From contig NZ_AEEC02000013.1 in the NCBI RefSeq assembly GCF_000300975.2, positions 1 through 64,000 on the forward strand: a DNA stretch of 64,000 nucleotides. Reading direction: 5' to 3'. A program made the position numbers and the translations under genes. Origin of the DNA: Herbaspirillum frisingense GSF30. GTDB taxonomy: Bacteria > Pseudomonadota > Gammaproteobacteria > Burkholderiales > Burkholderiaceae_D. A model generated the notes under the pieces. The model saw only the letters and a list, made by a program, of their open reading frames with translations. It ran no database searches and was not told the origin of the DNA. Below, piece after piece: positions 52,871-60,888 of this stretch (position 1 is the first letter of the stretch; every line of letters starts with the position of its first letter).

Positions 52871-55225
52871 TTACTGCAGATTGAACGAAGCCGTCTTCAC
52901 CTCCTTGGAATCCAGGCCCACCTGCACCTGGAATTCACCCGGCTCGGCCACGTATTCCAGCTTGGCGTTATAGAAGGACAGCGCCTTGCGGTCGATGCTG
53001 AAGCGCACCTGCTTTTCTTCTCCCGGCTGCAACATCAGCTTGCGGAAATCCTTCAGTTCCTTGACCGGGCGCACCACCGAGGCCGCCACGTCGCGGATGT
53101 ACAGCTGCACCACGGTCGCACCGGCGCGACGGCCGATATTCTTCACGGTGACGCTGGCCTCCACCTTGCCATCGGCCTGCATGGTCGGCTGCGACAAACT
53201 CACCTCGGAGAGCTTGAACTCGGTATAGCTGAGGCCATAGCCGAAGGGATAGAGCGGGCCATTGGGCTCGTCGAAGTATTGCGAGGTGTAGTTGCCGGGC
53301 TTGCCTTCGGTAAAGGGACGACCGACACGCGGATGGTTGTAGTAGCTCGGGATCTGCCCCACCGACCGCGGGAAGGTCAGCGGCAGCTTGCCGGAAGGAT
53401 TGACGTCGCCGAACAGCACATCGGCAATCGCATTGCCCCCCTCGGTGCCGGTGTACCAGGTCTCCAGCACGGCCGAGGCGTTCTCGCGTGCCCAGTTCAG
53501 GTCCAGCGGGCGGCCATTCATCAAGACCAGCACCAGCGGCTTGCCGGTGGCCTTGAGCGCCTTGAGCAGATCTTGCTGGCTCTGCGGCAGCGACAGCGAA
53601 GTGCGGCTGGAGGATTCATGCGACATGCCACGCGACTCACCCACGGCGGCCACGATGACGTCGGCATTGGCGGCCGCCTGCACGGCTTCGGCGATCATCG
53701 CCTGCGGGCTGCGCTTGTCCTGCACCACCTCCGGATCATCCCAGTTCAGGAAGTTGAGGTAATCGACGATATGCTTGTCTTCGGTGATGTTGGCGCCACG
53801 GGCATAGACCAGCCTGCCCTGCGTACCCACCGCGGCCTGCAGGCCCTGGCGCACGGTGATGGTCTGCTTGTCGCGGCCGGCGGCCGACCAGCTGCCCAGC
53901 ATGTCGATGTGCGAATCGGCCAGCGGGCCGACCAGCGCGATGCGGGCATTCTTCTTCAGCGGCAGCGTGGCGTTGCGGTTTTCCAGCAGCACCATGGACT
54001 GCTGCGCCACTTCACGGGCAGCGGCGCGATGCAGGCGTGCATCGGCATAGACATCGGCCGGATCATCGGCAGCACGGCCGATGCGCACGAACGGGTCCTT
54101 GAACAGGCCCAGGTCGTACTTGGCGCCGAGGATGTCGCGCACGGCGTTGTCCAGTTCCTGCTGCGAGACCTTGCCCGAGCGCACCAGCTCCGGCAGTTGC
54201 TTGATGTAGACCTGGTCGGCCATGCTCATGTCGGTGCCGGCCTTCATGGACAGGCGCGCCGCTTCGCTGTCGTTCTGCGCCACGCCGTGGTTGACCAGTT
54301 CGGTGATGGCACCGTGGTCAGACACGGTCAGGCCCTTGAAGCCCCAATCGCGGCGCAGCAGGTCCTGCAGCAGCCAGGTGTTGGAGGTAGCGGGGGCGCC
54401 ATTGATGGAATTGAGCGCCACCATCACCGCACCGGCGCCGGCATCGATGGCGGCGCGATACGGCGGCAGGTAGTCGTTGTACATGCGTTGCGGGTCCATG
54501 TTGACCACGTTGTAGTCGCGCCCGCCCTCCACCGCCCCATACAGCGCGAAGTGCTTGACGCTGGCCATGACGCGATTGGCGGCGATGGGCCGGGTCTCGC
54601 CCTGCAGTGCGCGCACCGAGACATCGGCGATGCGCGAGACCAGGTAGGGGTCTTCACCGAAACCTTCCGAGGTGCGGCCCCAGCGCGGGTCGCGGCTGAT
54701 GTCCACCATCGGCGCGAAGGTCATGTCGATGCTGTCGGCCGCGGCTTCCTCGGCAGAGGTGCGCATGGCCTTGGCAACCAGGTCCATGTCCCAGCTGGAG
54801 GCCAGGCCCAGTCCGATCGGGAAGGTGGTGCGATGGCCGTGGATCACGTCGTAGGCGAAGAACATCGGGATCTTCAGGCGCGAGCGCATCGCGCCTTCCT
54901 GCAGCGGCCGGTTCTCGGCGCGGGTGACCGAATTGAAGGTGCCACCGACGCGGCCGGCGGCCAGTTCCTCTGCCAGCTTCTTGGCGGGCATTTCCGGGCC
55001 GATGCTGATCAGGCGCAACTGGCCGATCTTTTCTTCCAGCGTCATCTGGCGCAGCAGGTCGTCGATGAAGGCGGTCTTGTCACCCAGCAAGGCGGGGTTG
55101 GCTTGCGCATGGGCCGCGGGGCCACTGAGCGCGGCGCTACAGGCCAGCGCGCACAGGGTCATGGCCAAGGCCAGGCGGGGGCGGCGCACGGGCGCGGCTT
55201 GCCGCTCGGTAAGCTTGTGGGACAC
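52871..55225 (-). CDS. bglX: periplasmic beta-glucosidase BglX (GH3)
   Basis: A 784-aa secreted glycoside hydrolase of family 3. The signal peptide covers about 1-41, ending AHAQANPALL. The nucleophile Asp is in GLTVSDHGAI, the BglX form of the GH3 motif. The second domain has GPLADSHIDMLGSWSAAG and the acid-base region near ESRGMSHESSSRTSLSLP. The C-terminal fibronectin-type domain begins near SEVSLSQPTMQADGKVEASVTVKN. It cuts terminal beta-glucose from oligosaccharides in the periplasm. It is divergent from opgG, with 229 bases between starts. Confidence 0.93.
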   Translation of the reverse strand: MSHKLTERQAAPVRRPRLALAMTLCALACSAALSGPAAHAQANPALLGDKTAFIDDLLRQMTLEEKIGQLRLISIGPEMPAKKLAEELAAGRVGGTFNSVTRAENRPLQEGAMRSRLKIPMFFAYDVIHGHRTTFPIGLGLASSWDMDLVAKAMRTSAEEAAADSIDMTFAPMVDISRDPRWGRTSEGFGEDPYLVSRIADVSVRALQGETRPIAANRVMASVKHFALYGAVEGGRDYNVVNMDPQRMYNDYLPPYRAAIDAGAGAVMVALNSINGAPATSNTWLLQDLLRRDWGFKGLTVSDHGAITELVNHGVAQNDSEAARLSMKAGTDMSMADQVYIKQLPELVRSGKVSQQELDNAVRDILGAKYDLGLFKDPFVRIGRAADDPADVYADARLHRAAAREVAQQSMVLLENRNATLPLKKNARIALVGPLADSHIDMLGSWSAAGRDKQTITVRQGLQAAVGTQGRLVYARGANITEDKHIVDYLNFLNWDDPEVVQDKRSPQAMIAEAVQAAANADVIVAAVGESRGMSHESSSRTSLSLPQSQQDLLKALKATGKPLVLVLMNGRPLDLNWARENASAVLETWYTGTEGGNAIADVLFGDVNPSGKLPLTFPRSVGQIPSYYNHPRVGRPFTEGKPGNYTSQYFDEPNGPLYPFGYGLSYTEFKLSEVSLSQPTMQADGKVEASVTVKNIGRRAGATVVQLYIRDVAASVVRPVKELKDFRKLMLQPGEEKQVRFSIDRKALSFYNAKLEYVAEPGEFQVQVGLDSKEVKTASFNLQ

Positions 55226-55454
55226 GGGTTTCCTCTCTTTTTCTAAACTTTGGCGGCGCGCTGCTCTCTACAGGGTGCAGCGGCCCGTCGAAGGCGGTCT
55301 GGCCGGCGGGATCAGTTATTGCTTGTCTTCTATGATGCTTAGCCGGTCGGACGGTTCGCTATATTATTCTGTTTTGATGCCTGTAGGACAGACAGGACCA
55401 TGGCGGTGACCAGCCCGTTTGTGCTGGAATGCCGCCTCTTTGTGGAGAGATGCA

Positions 55455-57038
55455 TTGATCAAACGTGGATTGAAATGGAGTTTCCTGCACGGCATGGTGC
55501 TGACAGCCTCGCTGCTGGCAGCCTCGGTGCAGGCGCAGAGCAACCAGGGCTTCGACCTCAACCAGGCCGTGGCACGCGCCAGGGCGCTGGCTGACAAGCC
55601 TTACCAGAAACCGGCGAGCAATCTCTCGCCGACCTTTGCGGCGATGCAGTTTGCCGACTACATGAAGATCCAGCCGAAGAGCGAGAAGTTCGAATGGCGC
55701 GACCAGAAGACGCCCTTCAAGCTGGCCTTCTACCACCAGGGCATGCAGTTCAACGCGCCGGTGGCGATCCACGAGATCATCGATGGTCGCGTGCAGGATG
55801 TGGGCTACAGCACCGACCGCTTCAACTTCGGTGACCTGGCGCTGGCCAAGGACAGCACCGCGCACCTGGGCTATGCGGGCTTCCGGGTGGTCTATCCGCT
55901 CAACCGCGATGACAAGGAAGACGAGGTCATGAGCGTACTGGGCGCAAGCTATTTCCGCGTGATCGGCAAGGGCCAGGTCTATGGCCTGTCGGCGCGCGGC
56001 CTGGCCATCGATACGGCCATGCTGAGCGGCGAGGAATTCCCGCACTTCACCGAATTCTGGATCCAGCGTCCAGCCCCGGGGGAGAAGCAGCTGACCTTCT
56101 ATGCGCTGCTGGATTCGCCACGCGCCACCGGCGCCTACAAGTTCACGTTGACCCCGGGCCAGGATGCGCTGCTGGATGTGCAGGCCCGCGTGTTCCTGCG
56201 CGGCGAAGTGGGCCGCCTGGGCATTGCACCGCTGACCAGCATGTTCCTGTTCGGCCCCAACCAGCAATCCTCGCGCCGCAACTTCCGCCCGGCCATCCAT
56301 GACTCCAACGGTCTGGCGATCCACACTGGCAATGGCGAATGGCTGTGGCGTCCGCTCAACGATCCGCAGAACGTGGAAGTGAGTTCCTTCGAGGTGACCA
56401 ATCCACGTGGCTTCGGGCTGCTGCAGCGGGGCCGCGAGTTCTCGGCCTTCGAAGACCTGAAGGACCGCTACGACCTGCGTCCTTCGGCCTGGATCGAGCC
56501 GCGTGGCGACTGGGGTCGTGGCGCGGTGCAACTGGTGGAAATCCCCACCGCCGACGAGACCAACGACAACATCGTGGCCTACTGGCTGCCGTCGCAATTG
56601 CCGGCCCGCGGCACACCGGTGGCCTACGACTACCGCATCCACTGGACCATGGACGAGCCGGCCATCCTCAACAACGAGGTGGGTTGGGTCAAGCAGACCT
56701 TCCATACCGATGGCGAGCTCACGCAGGCCAACCTGATCCGTGCCTTCGACGGTACCACGGCCCTGCTGGTGGACTTCACCGGCGGCCCGCTGGGCAAGCT
56801 GCCGGCCGGGACCCAGGTGCAGCCGCAGGTGAGCGTGTCCAACAATGGCGAGCTGATCGATGCGCAACTGCAGCCCAATCCAGCCATCAACGGCTGGCGC
56901 CTGACCTTGCGGGTGAAGATCCGCAACGTTGCACAGGCGGTGGAATTGCGGGCCGCGCTCACCGCCAACGGCAAGCCGCTGACCGAGACCTGGAGCTATC
57001 AGCTGCCGCCGCGTTCGGATGTGCAGCGGACCTTCTGA
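55455..57038 (+). CDS. opgG: periplasmic glucan biosynthesis protein OpgG (MdoG)
   Basis: A 527-aa periplasmic protein closely like E. coli MdoG: QKTPFKLAFYHQGMQFNAPVAIHEI, LGASYFRVIGKGQVYGLSARGLAIDTAMLSGEEFPHF, LLDSPRATGAYKFTLTPG, HDSNGLAIHTGNGEWLWRPLN and WSYQLPPRSD at the end. The chosen start is TTG at 55455, with GGAGAGA just upstream; it gives a signal peptide MIKRGLKWSFLHGMVLTASLLAASVQAQ. ATG at 55419 lacks a ribosome site. OpgG takes part in osmoregulated periplasmic glucan synthesis; its usual partner opgH is absent. Confidence 0.93.
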   Translation: MIKRGLKWSFLHGMVLTASLLAASVQAQSNQGFDLNQAVARARALADKPYQKPASNLSPTFAAMQFADYMKIQPKSEKFEWRDQKTPFKLAFYHQGMQFNAPVAIHEIIDGRVQDVGYSTDRFNFGDLALAKDSTAHLGYAGFRVVYPLNRDDKEDEVMSVLGASYFRVIGKGQVYGLSARGLAIDTAMLSGEEFPHFTEFWIQRPAPGEKQLTFYALLDSPRATGAYKFTLTPGQDALLDVQARVFLRGEVGRLGIAPLTSMFLFGPNQQSSRRNFRPAIHDSNGLAIHTGNGEWLWRPLNDPQNVEVSSFEVTNPRGFGLLQRGREFSAFEDLKDRYDLRPSAWIEPRGDWGRGAVQLVEIPTADETNDNIVAYWLPSQLPARGTPVAYDYRIHWTMDEPAILNNEVGWVKQTFHTDGELTQANLIRAFDGTTALLVDFTGGPLGKLPAGTQVQPQVSVSNNGELIDAQLQPNPAINGWRLTLRVKIRNVAQAVELRAALTANGKPLTETWSYQLPPRSDVQRTF

Positions 57039-57075
57039 TCCCGAGGTACAGAAACAGTAAATTGTTTATATCAAT

Positions 57076-57115
57076 AAAAATGGGCTGCAAGTGATATCAC
57101 TTGCAGCCCATTTTT
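57076..57115. terminator. perfect 40-bp palindromic terminator between opgG and parB
   Basis: The 40 bases 57076-57115 are fully self-complementary: AAAAATGGGCTGCAAGTGAT and its complement follow each other with no unpaired centre. With A and T runs at both ends it acts for opgG and for convergent parB. Confidence 0.92.
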
Positions 57116-57179
57116 TTCGGCATCGCATCTTGCATCGTGCCGTGCATCACATCAGGCGCAAACATGCGCAAGCTGGCGA

Positions 57180-58094
57180 TCAGCTCTCCACCGACTCGCC
57201 GCGCAGGCGGGCGATGACGCCATCCAGGGCATCGAGGTCGTTGAAGTTGATGATCAACTGCCCCTTGTTGCGGGCGCCGGTCTTGATGCTGACCTGGGTC
57301 GCCAGGAGGTCGGAGAGCTCTTCTTCCAGCCGGGCGATGTCACGCGACTTGTCGCGGGCTTCGCGTGGCTTGGCGGCCTGTTCGGCGGAGGCGCGGGTGA
57401 CCAGCTTTTCGGCGTCGCGCACCGACATGCGCTTGGCCACGATCTGGTTGGCCAGCTGGATCTGGGTCGCCGAATCCACCGCCAGCAACGCGCGGGCATG
57501 GCCCATGTCGATGTCGCCGGCCATGAGCATGGTCTGCACCGGCTTGGCCAGGTTCAGCAGGCGCAACAGGTTCGACACCGCACTGCGCGAGCGGCCCACG
57601 GCCAGCGCTGCCTGCTCGTGGGTGAAGGCGAAATCGGTGATCAGGCGATGGATGCCCTGGGCTTCTTCCAGGGGATTGAGGTCCTCGCGCTGCATGTTTT
57701 CGATCAGCGCCATGGCGGCGGTGGTCTGGTCGTCCACGTTCTTCACCAGCACCGGCACTTCGGTCAGGCCGGCGATCTTGGCGGCGCGGAAGCGGCGCTC
57801 GCCGGCGATGATCTCGTAGACGTCGCGGCCGTTCTTCTGGCCGATGGCGCGGATCAGGATGGGCTGCAGCAGGCCCTGTTCCTTGATGGAAGCGGCCAGC
57901 TCGTTGAGCGCGCCCTCGTCCATGCGGGTGCGCGGCTGGTACTTGCCGGCCTGCAGCTCGGTGACGGCCATCACGCTGGGCAGGCCGGCCTTGGCCGCTT
58001 GCGCCTGCGCTTCTTCGGTGATGTCGGAGGAGCCACCCAGGAGTGCGTCCAGTCCGCGTCCCAGTCCCTTGGATTTTTTCGGTAGAGTTGCCAT
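57180..58094 (-). CDS. parB: chromosome partitioning protein ParB
   Basis: A 304-aa ParB/Spo0J protein. The N-terminal stretch LGRGLDALLG contacts ParA. The CTP-binding motif is GERRFRA (98-104). The HTH is FTHEQAALAVGRSRSAVSNLLRLLNL. The C-terminal dimer domain has LEEELSDLLATQVSIKTGARNKGQLIINFNDLDALDGVI. The frame continues to 58181, but family start MATLPKKSKG gives 58094. It binds parS; two sites are at 62990 and 63091, and a weaker one in mnmG. It follows parA by 28 bases. Confidence 0.95.
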   Translation of the reverse strand: MATLPKKSKGLGRGLDALLGGSSDITEEAQAQAAKAGLPSVMAVTELQAGKYQPRTRMDEGALNELAASIKEQGLLQPILIRAIGQKNGRDVYEIIAGERRFRAAKIAGLTEVPVLVKNVDDQTTAAMALIENMQREDLNPLEEAQGIHRLITDFAFTHEQAALAVGRSRSAVSNLLRLLNLAKPVQTMLMAGDIDMGHARALLAVDSATQIQLANQIVAKRMSVRDAEKLVTRASAEQAAKPREARDKSRDIARLEEELSDLLATQVSIKTGARNKGQLIINFNDLDALDGVIARLRGESVES

Positions 58095-58122
58095 GCGATT
58101 GCCTGATGAAAACGATGCCTGA

Positions 58123-58893
58123 TTACAGCGTCTTGATGCGCTCGACCATTTCCGCGCCGAACGCGATATAGGCCTGCGCACCCTTGGAGGAAGGATCGAA
58201 GGTTACGCCCGGCAAGCCGTACGAAGGCGCTTCGGCCAGTCGCACATTGCGCGGGATGACGGTCTTGAAGACCTTGTCGCCGAAGTGCTGTTCCAGCTGG
58301 TCCGAGACCTGTTGCGACAGCGTCATGCGCGGGTCGAACATCACCCGCAGCAGACCGATCACCTTCAACTCCGGGTTCAGCTTGGCATGCACCTTCTTGA
58401 TGGTGTTGACCAGGTCCGACAGGCCTTCGAGTGCGTAGTATTCGCACTGCATCGGGATGATCACGCCATGCGCCGAGCACAGGCCGTTCAGGGTCAGCAT
58501 GGACAGTGCCGGCGGGCAGTCGATGAGGATGAAGTCGTAGTCTTCCGCCACCTCGGCGAAGGCAATCTTCAGGCGCGCCTCGCGCTGCTCCAGTTCGACC
58601 ATCTCGACTTCGGCACCGGCCAGCTCACGATTGGCCGGCAGCACGTCGAAACCGCCCGCCTCCGAACGCTTGCGCACGCTGCGGATATCGGACATGCCCA
58701 GCAGCACTTCATAGATCGACGCTTCCAGCGTGGCCTTGTTGATGCCGGCACCCATGGTGGCATTGCCCTGGGGATCGAGGTCGGCCAGCAGCACGCGCTG
58801 GTTCAGCTGCGCCAGACCGGCGGCCAGGTTGACCGCGGTGGTGGTCTTGCCTACGCCACCTTTCTGGTTGGCGACACAAAATATTTTTGCCAT
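58123..58893 (-). CDS. parA: chromosome partitioning ATPase ParA
   Basis: A 256-aa ParA/Soj ATPase. The deviant Walker A is KGGVGKTTT (11-19), with the signature Lys11; Walker A' is LLADLDPQGNAT; Walker B is FILIDCPPAL. It forms ATP-dependent dimers on DNA that position ParB-parS complexes. Located between the LysE gene (18 bases upstream) and parB (28 bases downstream), likely one operon with mnmG and rsmG. Confidence 0.96.
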   Translation of the reverse strand: MAKIFCVANQKGGVGKTTTAVNLAAGLAQLNQRVLLADLDPQGNATMGAGINKATLEASIYEVLLGMSDIRSVRKRSEAGGFDVLPANRELAGAEVEMVELEQREARLKIAFAEVAEDYDFILIDCPPALSMLTLNGLCSAHGVIIPMQCEYYALEGLSDLVNTIKKVHAKLNPELKVIGLLRVMFDPRMTLSQQVSDQLEQHFGDKVFKTVIPRNVRLAEAPSYGLPGVTFDPSSKGAQAYIAFGAEMVERIKTL

Positions 58894-58911
58894 ATCTTTT
58901 TTATGTGAGCG

Positions 58912-59544
58912 TTATTGCGTGGTCAACTTGATGCCGAAACCGATCAGGAAGATCCCGGCCGCACGCGAGGCCAGCTTGGCGATGGTGCGATTGCGGGCCA
59001 TGCGACGGGCGGCGGCATTGCCGACGAAGATCAGGAAACTGCCGTAGAACAAGGTGCAGGTACTGATCACGGCGCCCATCGTGAAGAAGGTGAGCGAGCC
59101 CTGTTGCGTGGCGGGGTCCAGGAACAGCGGGAAGAACGCCATGTAAAACACGATGGCTTTCGGGTTGAACAAGGTGACCAGAAAGCCGCGCCGGAATTCT
59201 GCGGCGTTGGAAAAGGGTACGACTGTACCACCGCCCTCGCCTCTTGCAAACAAAAGACGCCCGCCGAGGTAGGCCAGGTAGGCCGCGCCCAGGTATTGCA
59301 GGCCGTGGAACAGCAAGGGGTTGGCGTGCAGCAGCGCGGCCACGCCGGCCGCCGCCAGGAACATGAGCACGATGTCACCGAGCATGAGACCCGCCTGCGC
59401 CATGAAGCCACCGCGCAAGCCACCCTTGGCCGCGCAGGTCAGCACGCAGAAGGTACCGGGGCCGGGCAGCAGCAGGAACACCATGGTGGCGGCAATCAGT
59501 TGCCAGATATCGGTGATGCCGAGGGAATGAAAGATCGCCTGCAT
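58912..59544 (-). CDS. LysE family amino acid exporter
   Basis: A 210-aa membrane protein with six hydrophobic helices: WQLIAATMVFLLLPGPGTFCVLTCAAKGGLRGGFMAQAGLMLGDIVLMFLAAAGVAAL, then FLVTLFNPKAIVFYMAFFPLFLDP, the LysE/RhtB markers (PGPxxxxV, GFLVTLFNPKA). It would export basic or other amino acids. It lies between the lipocalin gene and parA, an unusual place in a replication/segregation cluster. Confidence 0.9.
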   Translation of the reverse strand: MQAIFHSLGITDIWQLIAATMVFLLLPGPGTFCVLTCAAKGGLRGGFMAQAGLMLGDIVLMFLAAAGVAALLHANPLLFHGLQYLGAAYLAYLGGRLLFARGEGGGTVVPFSNAAEFRRGFLVTLFNPKAIVFYMAFFPLFLDPATQQGSLTFFTMGAVISTCTLFYGSFLIFVGNAAARRMARNRTIAKLASRAAGIFLIGFGIKLTTQ

Positions 59545-59565
59545 GGTGGGTCTCCTTGAATGTGA

Positions 59566-59591
59566 GCGGCCCGGGTTGCTGCCCGGGCCGC
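59566..59591 (-). other. GC-rich hairpin between lipocalin and LysE genes
   Basis: A perfect 10-bp stem (59566-59575 with 59582-59591) has a 6-base loop and no T run. It may reduce read-through from lipocalin to LysE or protect the transcript end. Confidence 0.5.
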
Positions 59592-59613
59592 CGGCCTGAT
59601 GTCAGGTGCCGTA

Positions 59614-60159
59614 TTACGGCTTGCTCTTGACCACCCGCGCGGTATCGAAACCCTGCTTGGTGGCGTTGTTGAGTGCGTTCTCGTATTGCTCGTCGCTGAT
59701 GGTCGGCGTGCGCGAGAGAATCCACAGGTATTCGCGCGAGGGGCTGCCGACGGTGGCCAGCGTGTATTGCTCGTCCAGGTCCATGATCCAGTAGTCGCCC
59801 CAGACCATCGGCACCCACGACAGCCAGGCTGGCGCAAAGCGCACTTCCAGCTTGCTGTTGTTGCTGCCCGGGACCACCCGTGCCACGCCTTTGGCTTCAT
59901 CGATGCCATCGGCGGTCTTGCAGCGGTTGGTGACGTCGATCATGCCATCGTCACGGCCAGCATACTCGGCGCTGGTGCCGGAGATGCATTTTTTCTGGAA
60001 GCTGTTGGGAATCTTGGCGATTTCGTACCATTTGCCCGCATAGCGCTTCAGGTCCACGGAGGGCACGGTCTTGACTTCCTGGGCGCTGGCGGTGGCGATG
60101 ACGCCATAGGCTGCCATCGAGACCATGGTGGCCACCAGGGCCTGTTTGAGTTTGTTCAT
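59614..60159 (-). CDS. bacterial lipocalin (Blc-like)
   Basis: A 181-aa periplasmic lipocalin. The signal peptide MNKLKQALVATMVSMAAYGVIATASAQ ends in a signal-peptidase I site; there is no lipobox, unlike E. coli Blc. Lipocalin motifs are VDLKRYAGKWYEIAKIPNSFQKKC (the GxW box), KLEVRFAPAWLSWVPMVWGDYWIMDLDEQYTLATVGSPSREYLWILSRTP. It binds lipids or hydrophobic molecules. Its start overlaps the rsmG stop (TGATG), implying coupling to rsmG. Confidence 0.9.
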   Translation of the reverse strand: MNKLKQALVATMVSMAAYGVIATASAQEVKTVPSVDLKRYAGKWYEIAKIPNSFQKKCISGTSAEYAGRDDGMIDVTNRCKTADGIDEAKGVARVVPGSNNSKLEVRFAPAWLSWVPMVWGDYWIMDLDEQYTLATVGSPSREYLWILSRTPTISDEQYENALNNATKQGFDTARVVKSKP

Positions 60160-60821
60160 CAGGTCGCTCTTTCCATGAAGATGAGATGCCGTTCGGCATC
60201 CAGGCCCGGCACCTGCAGGGGCTGCACTTGCTGCACCTTCCACCCCGCCGGCAACCGGTCGATTTCCTCTTGCGGCAGCACACCCTTGAGGGCGATGTAC
60301 TTGCCACCTTGTTGCAGGAGGTGGTTCGACCATGTGACGAAGTCCTTCAGTTCCGCAAAGGCACGCGACGTGATGACATCGTACTGTTGCTCGACTGGCA
60401 ACTGCTCGACGCGGGCATGCAGGACCGTCACATTGCCCAGTTGCAATTCAGCCTTGACCTGGTTGAGGAAGGCGGTCTTCTTCTGGACCGTATCGACGAG
60501 GGTGATCTTCATCTGCGGCTCGGCCTCGGCGGCCCAGATCGCCAGCACGATGCCCGGCAGGCCACCGCCGGCGCCCACATCCAGCACGCGCTGCGCGCCG
60601 GCAAAGGCGGTCATGGCCGAGAGCGAATCCAGCAGATGGTGCGACACCATCTGGGCCGGGTCACGCAAGGCGGTCAGGTTGTAGACCTTGTTCCACTTCG
60701 CCAGCAAGGCCTGGTAGGCCATCAGCCTGGCGATCTGCGCCTCCGAGAGCGTGAGCCCGAGGGCCTGGGCCCCCTCTTTCAGAGTGCGGGTCAGTGAGGA
60801 CAGGTCTGCAGTGTTGCTCAT
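60159..60821 (-). CDS. rsmG: 16S rRNA methyltransferase RsmG (GidB)
   Basis: A 220-aa SAM methyltransferase, making m7G527 in 16S rRNA. The SAM motif is VLDVGAGGGLPGIVLAIW, and other family parts are NLTALRDPAQMVSHHLLDSL and VITSRAFAELKDFVTWSNHLL. Gene order mnmG-rsmG is standard. It starts 67 bases after the mnmG stop and overlaps the lipocalin start. Confidence 0.95.
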   Translation of the reverse strand: MSNTADLSSLTRTLKEGAQALGLTLSEAQIARLMAYQALLAKWNKVYNLTALRDPAQMVSHHLLDSLSAMTAFAGAQRVLDVGAGGGLPGIVLAIWAAEAEPQMKITLVDTVQKKTAFLNQVKAELQLGNVTVLHARVEQLPVEQQYDVITSRAFAELKDFVTWSNHLLQQGGKYIALKGVLPQEEIDRLPAGWKVQQVQPLQVPGLDAERHLIFMERAT

Positions 60822-60888
60822 CCGTGATGCCTTGTTATTGATCTGGGTCGGTAGTGCCGCGGGCAGTAATGTGAAGCTTTGCGCAGCT

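Noticed and set aside
53279-55246. Open frame of 655 codons on the plus strand
   Set aside because: It is antisense to bglX and has no recognisable domain.
55359-56867. Open frame of 502 codons on the minus strand
   Set aside because: It is antisense to opgG, which matches MdoG along its whole length.
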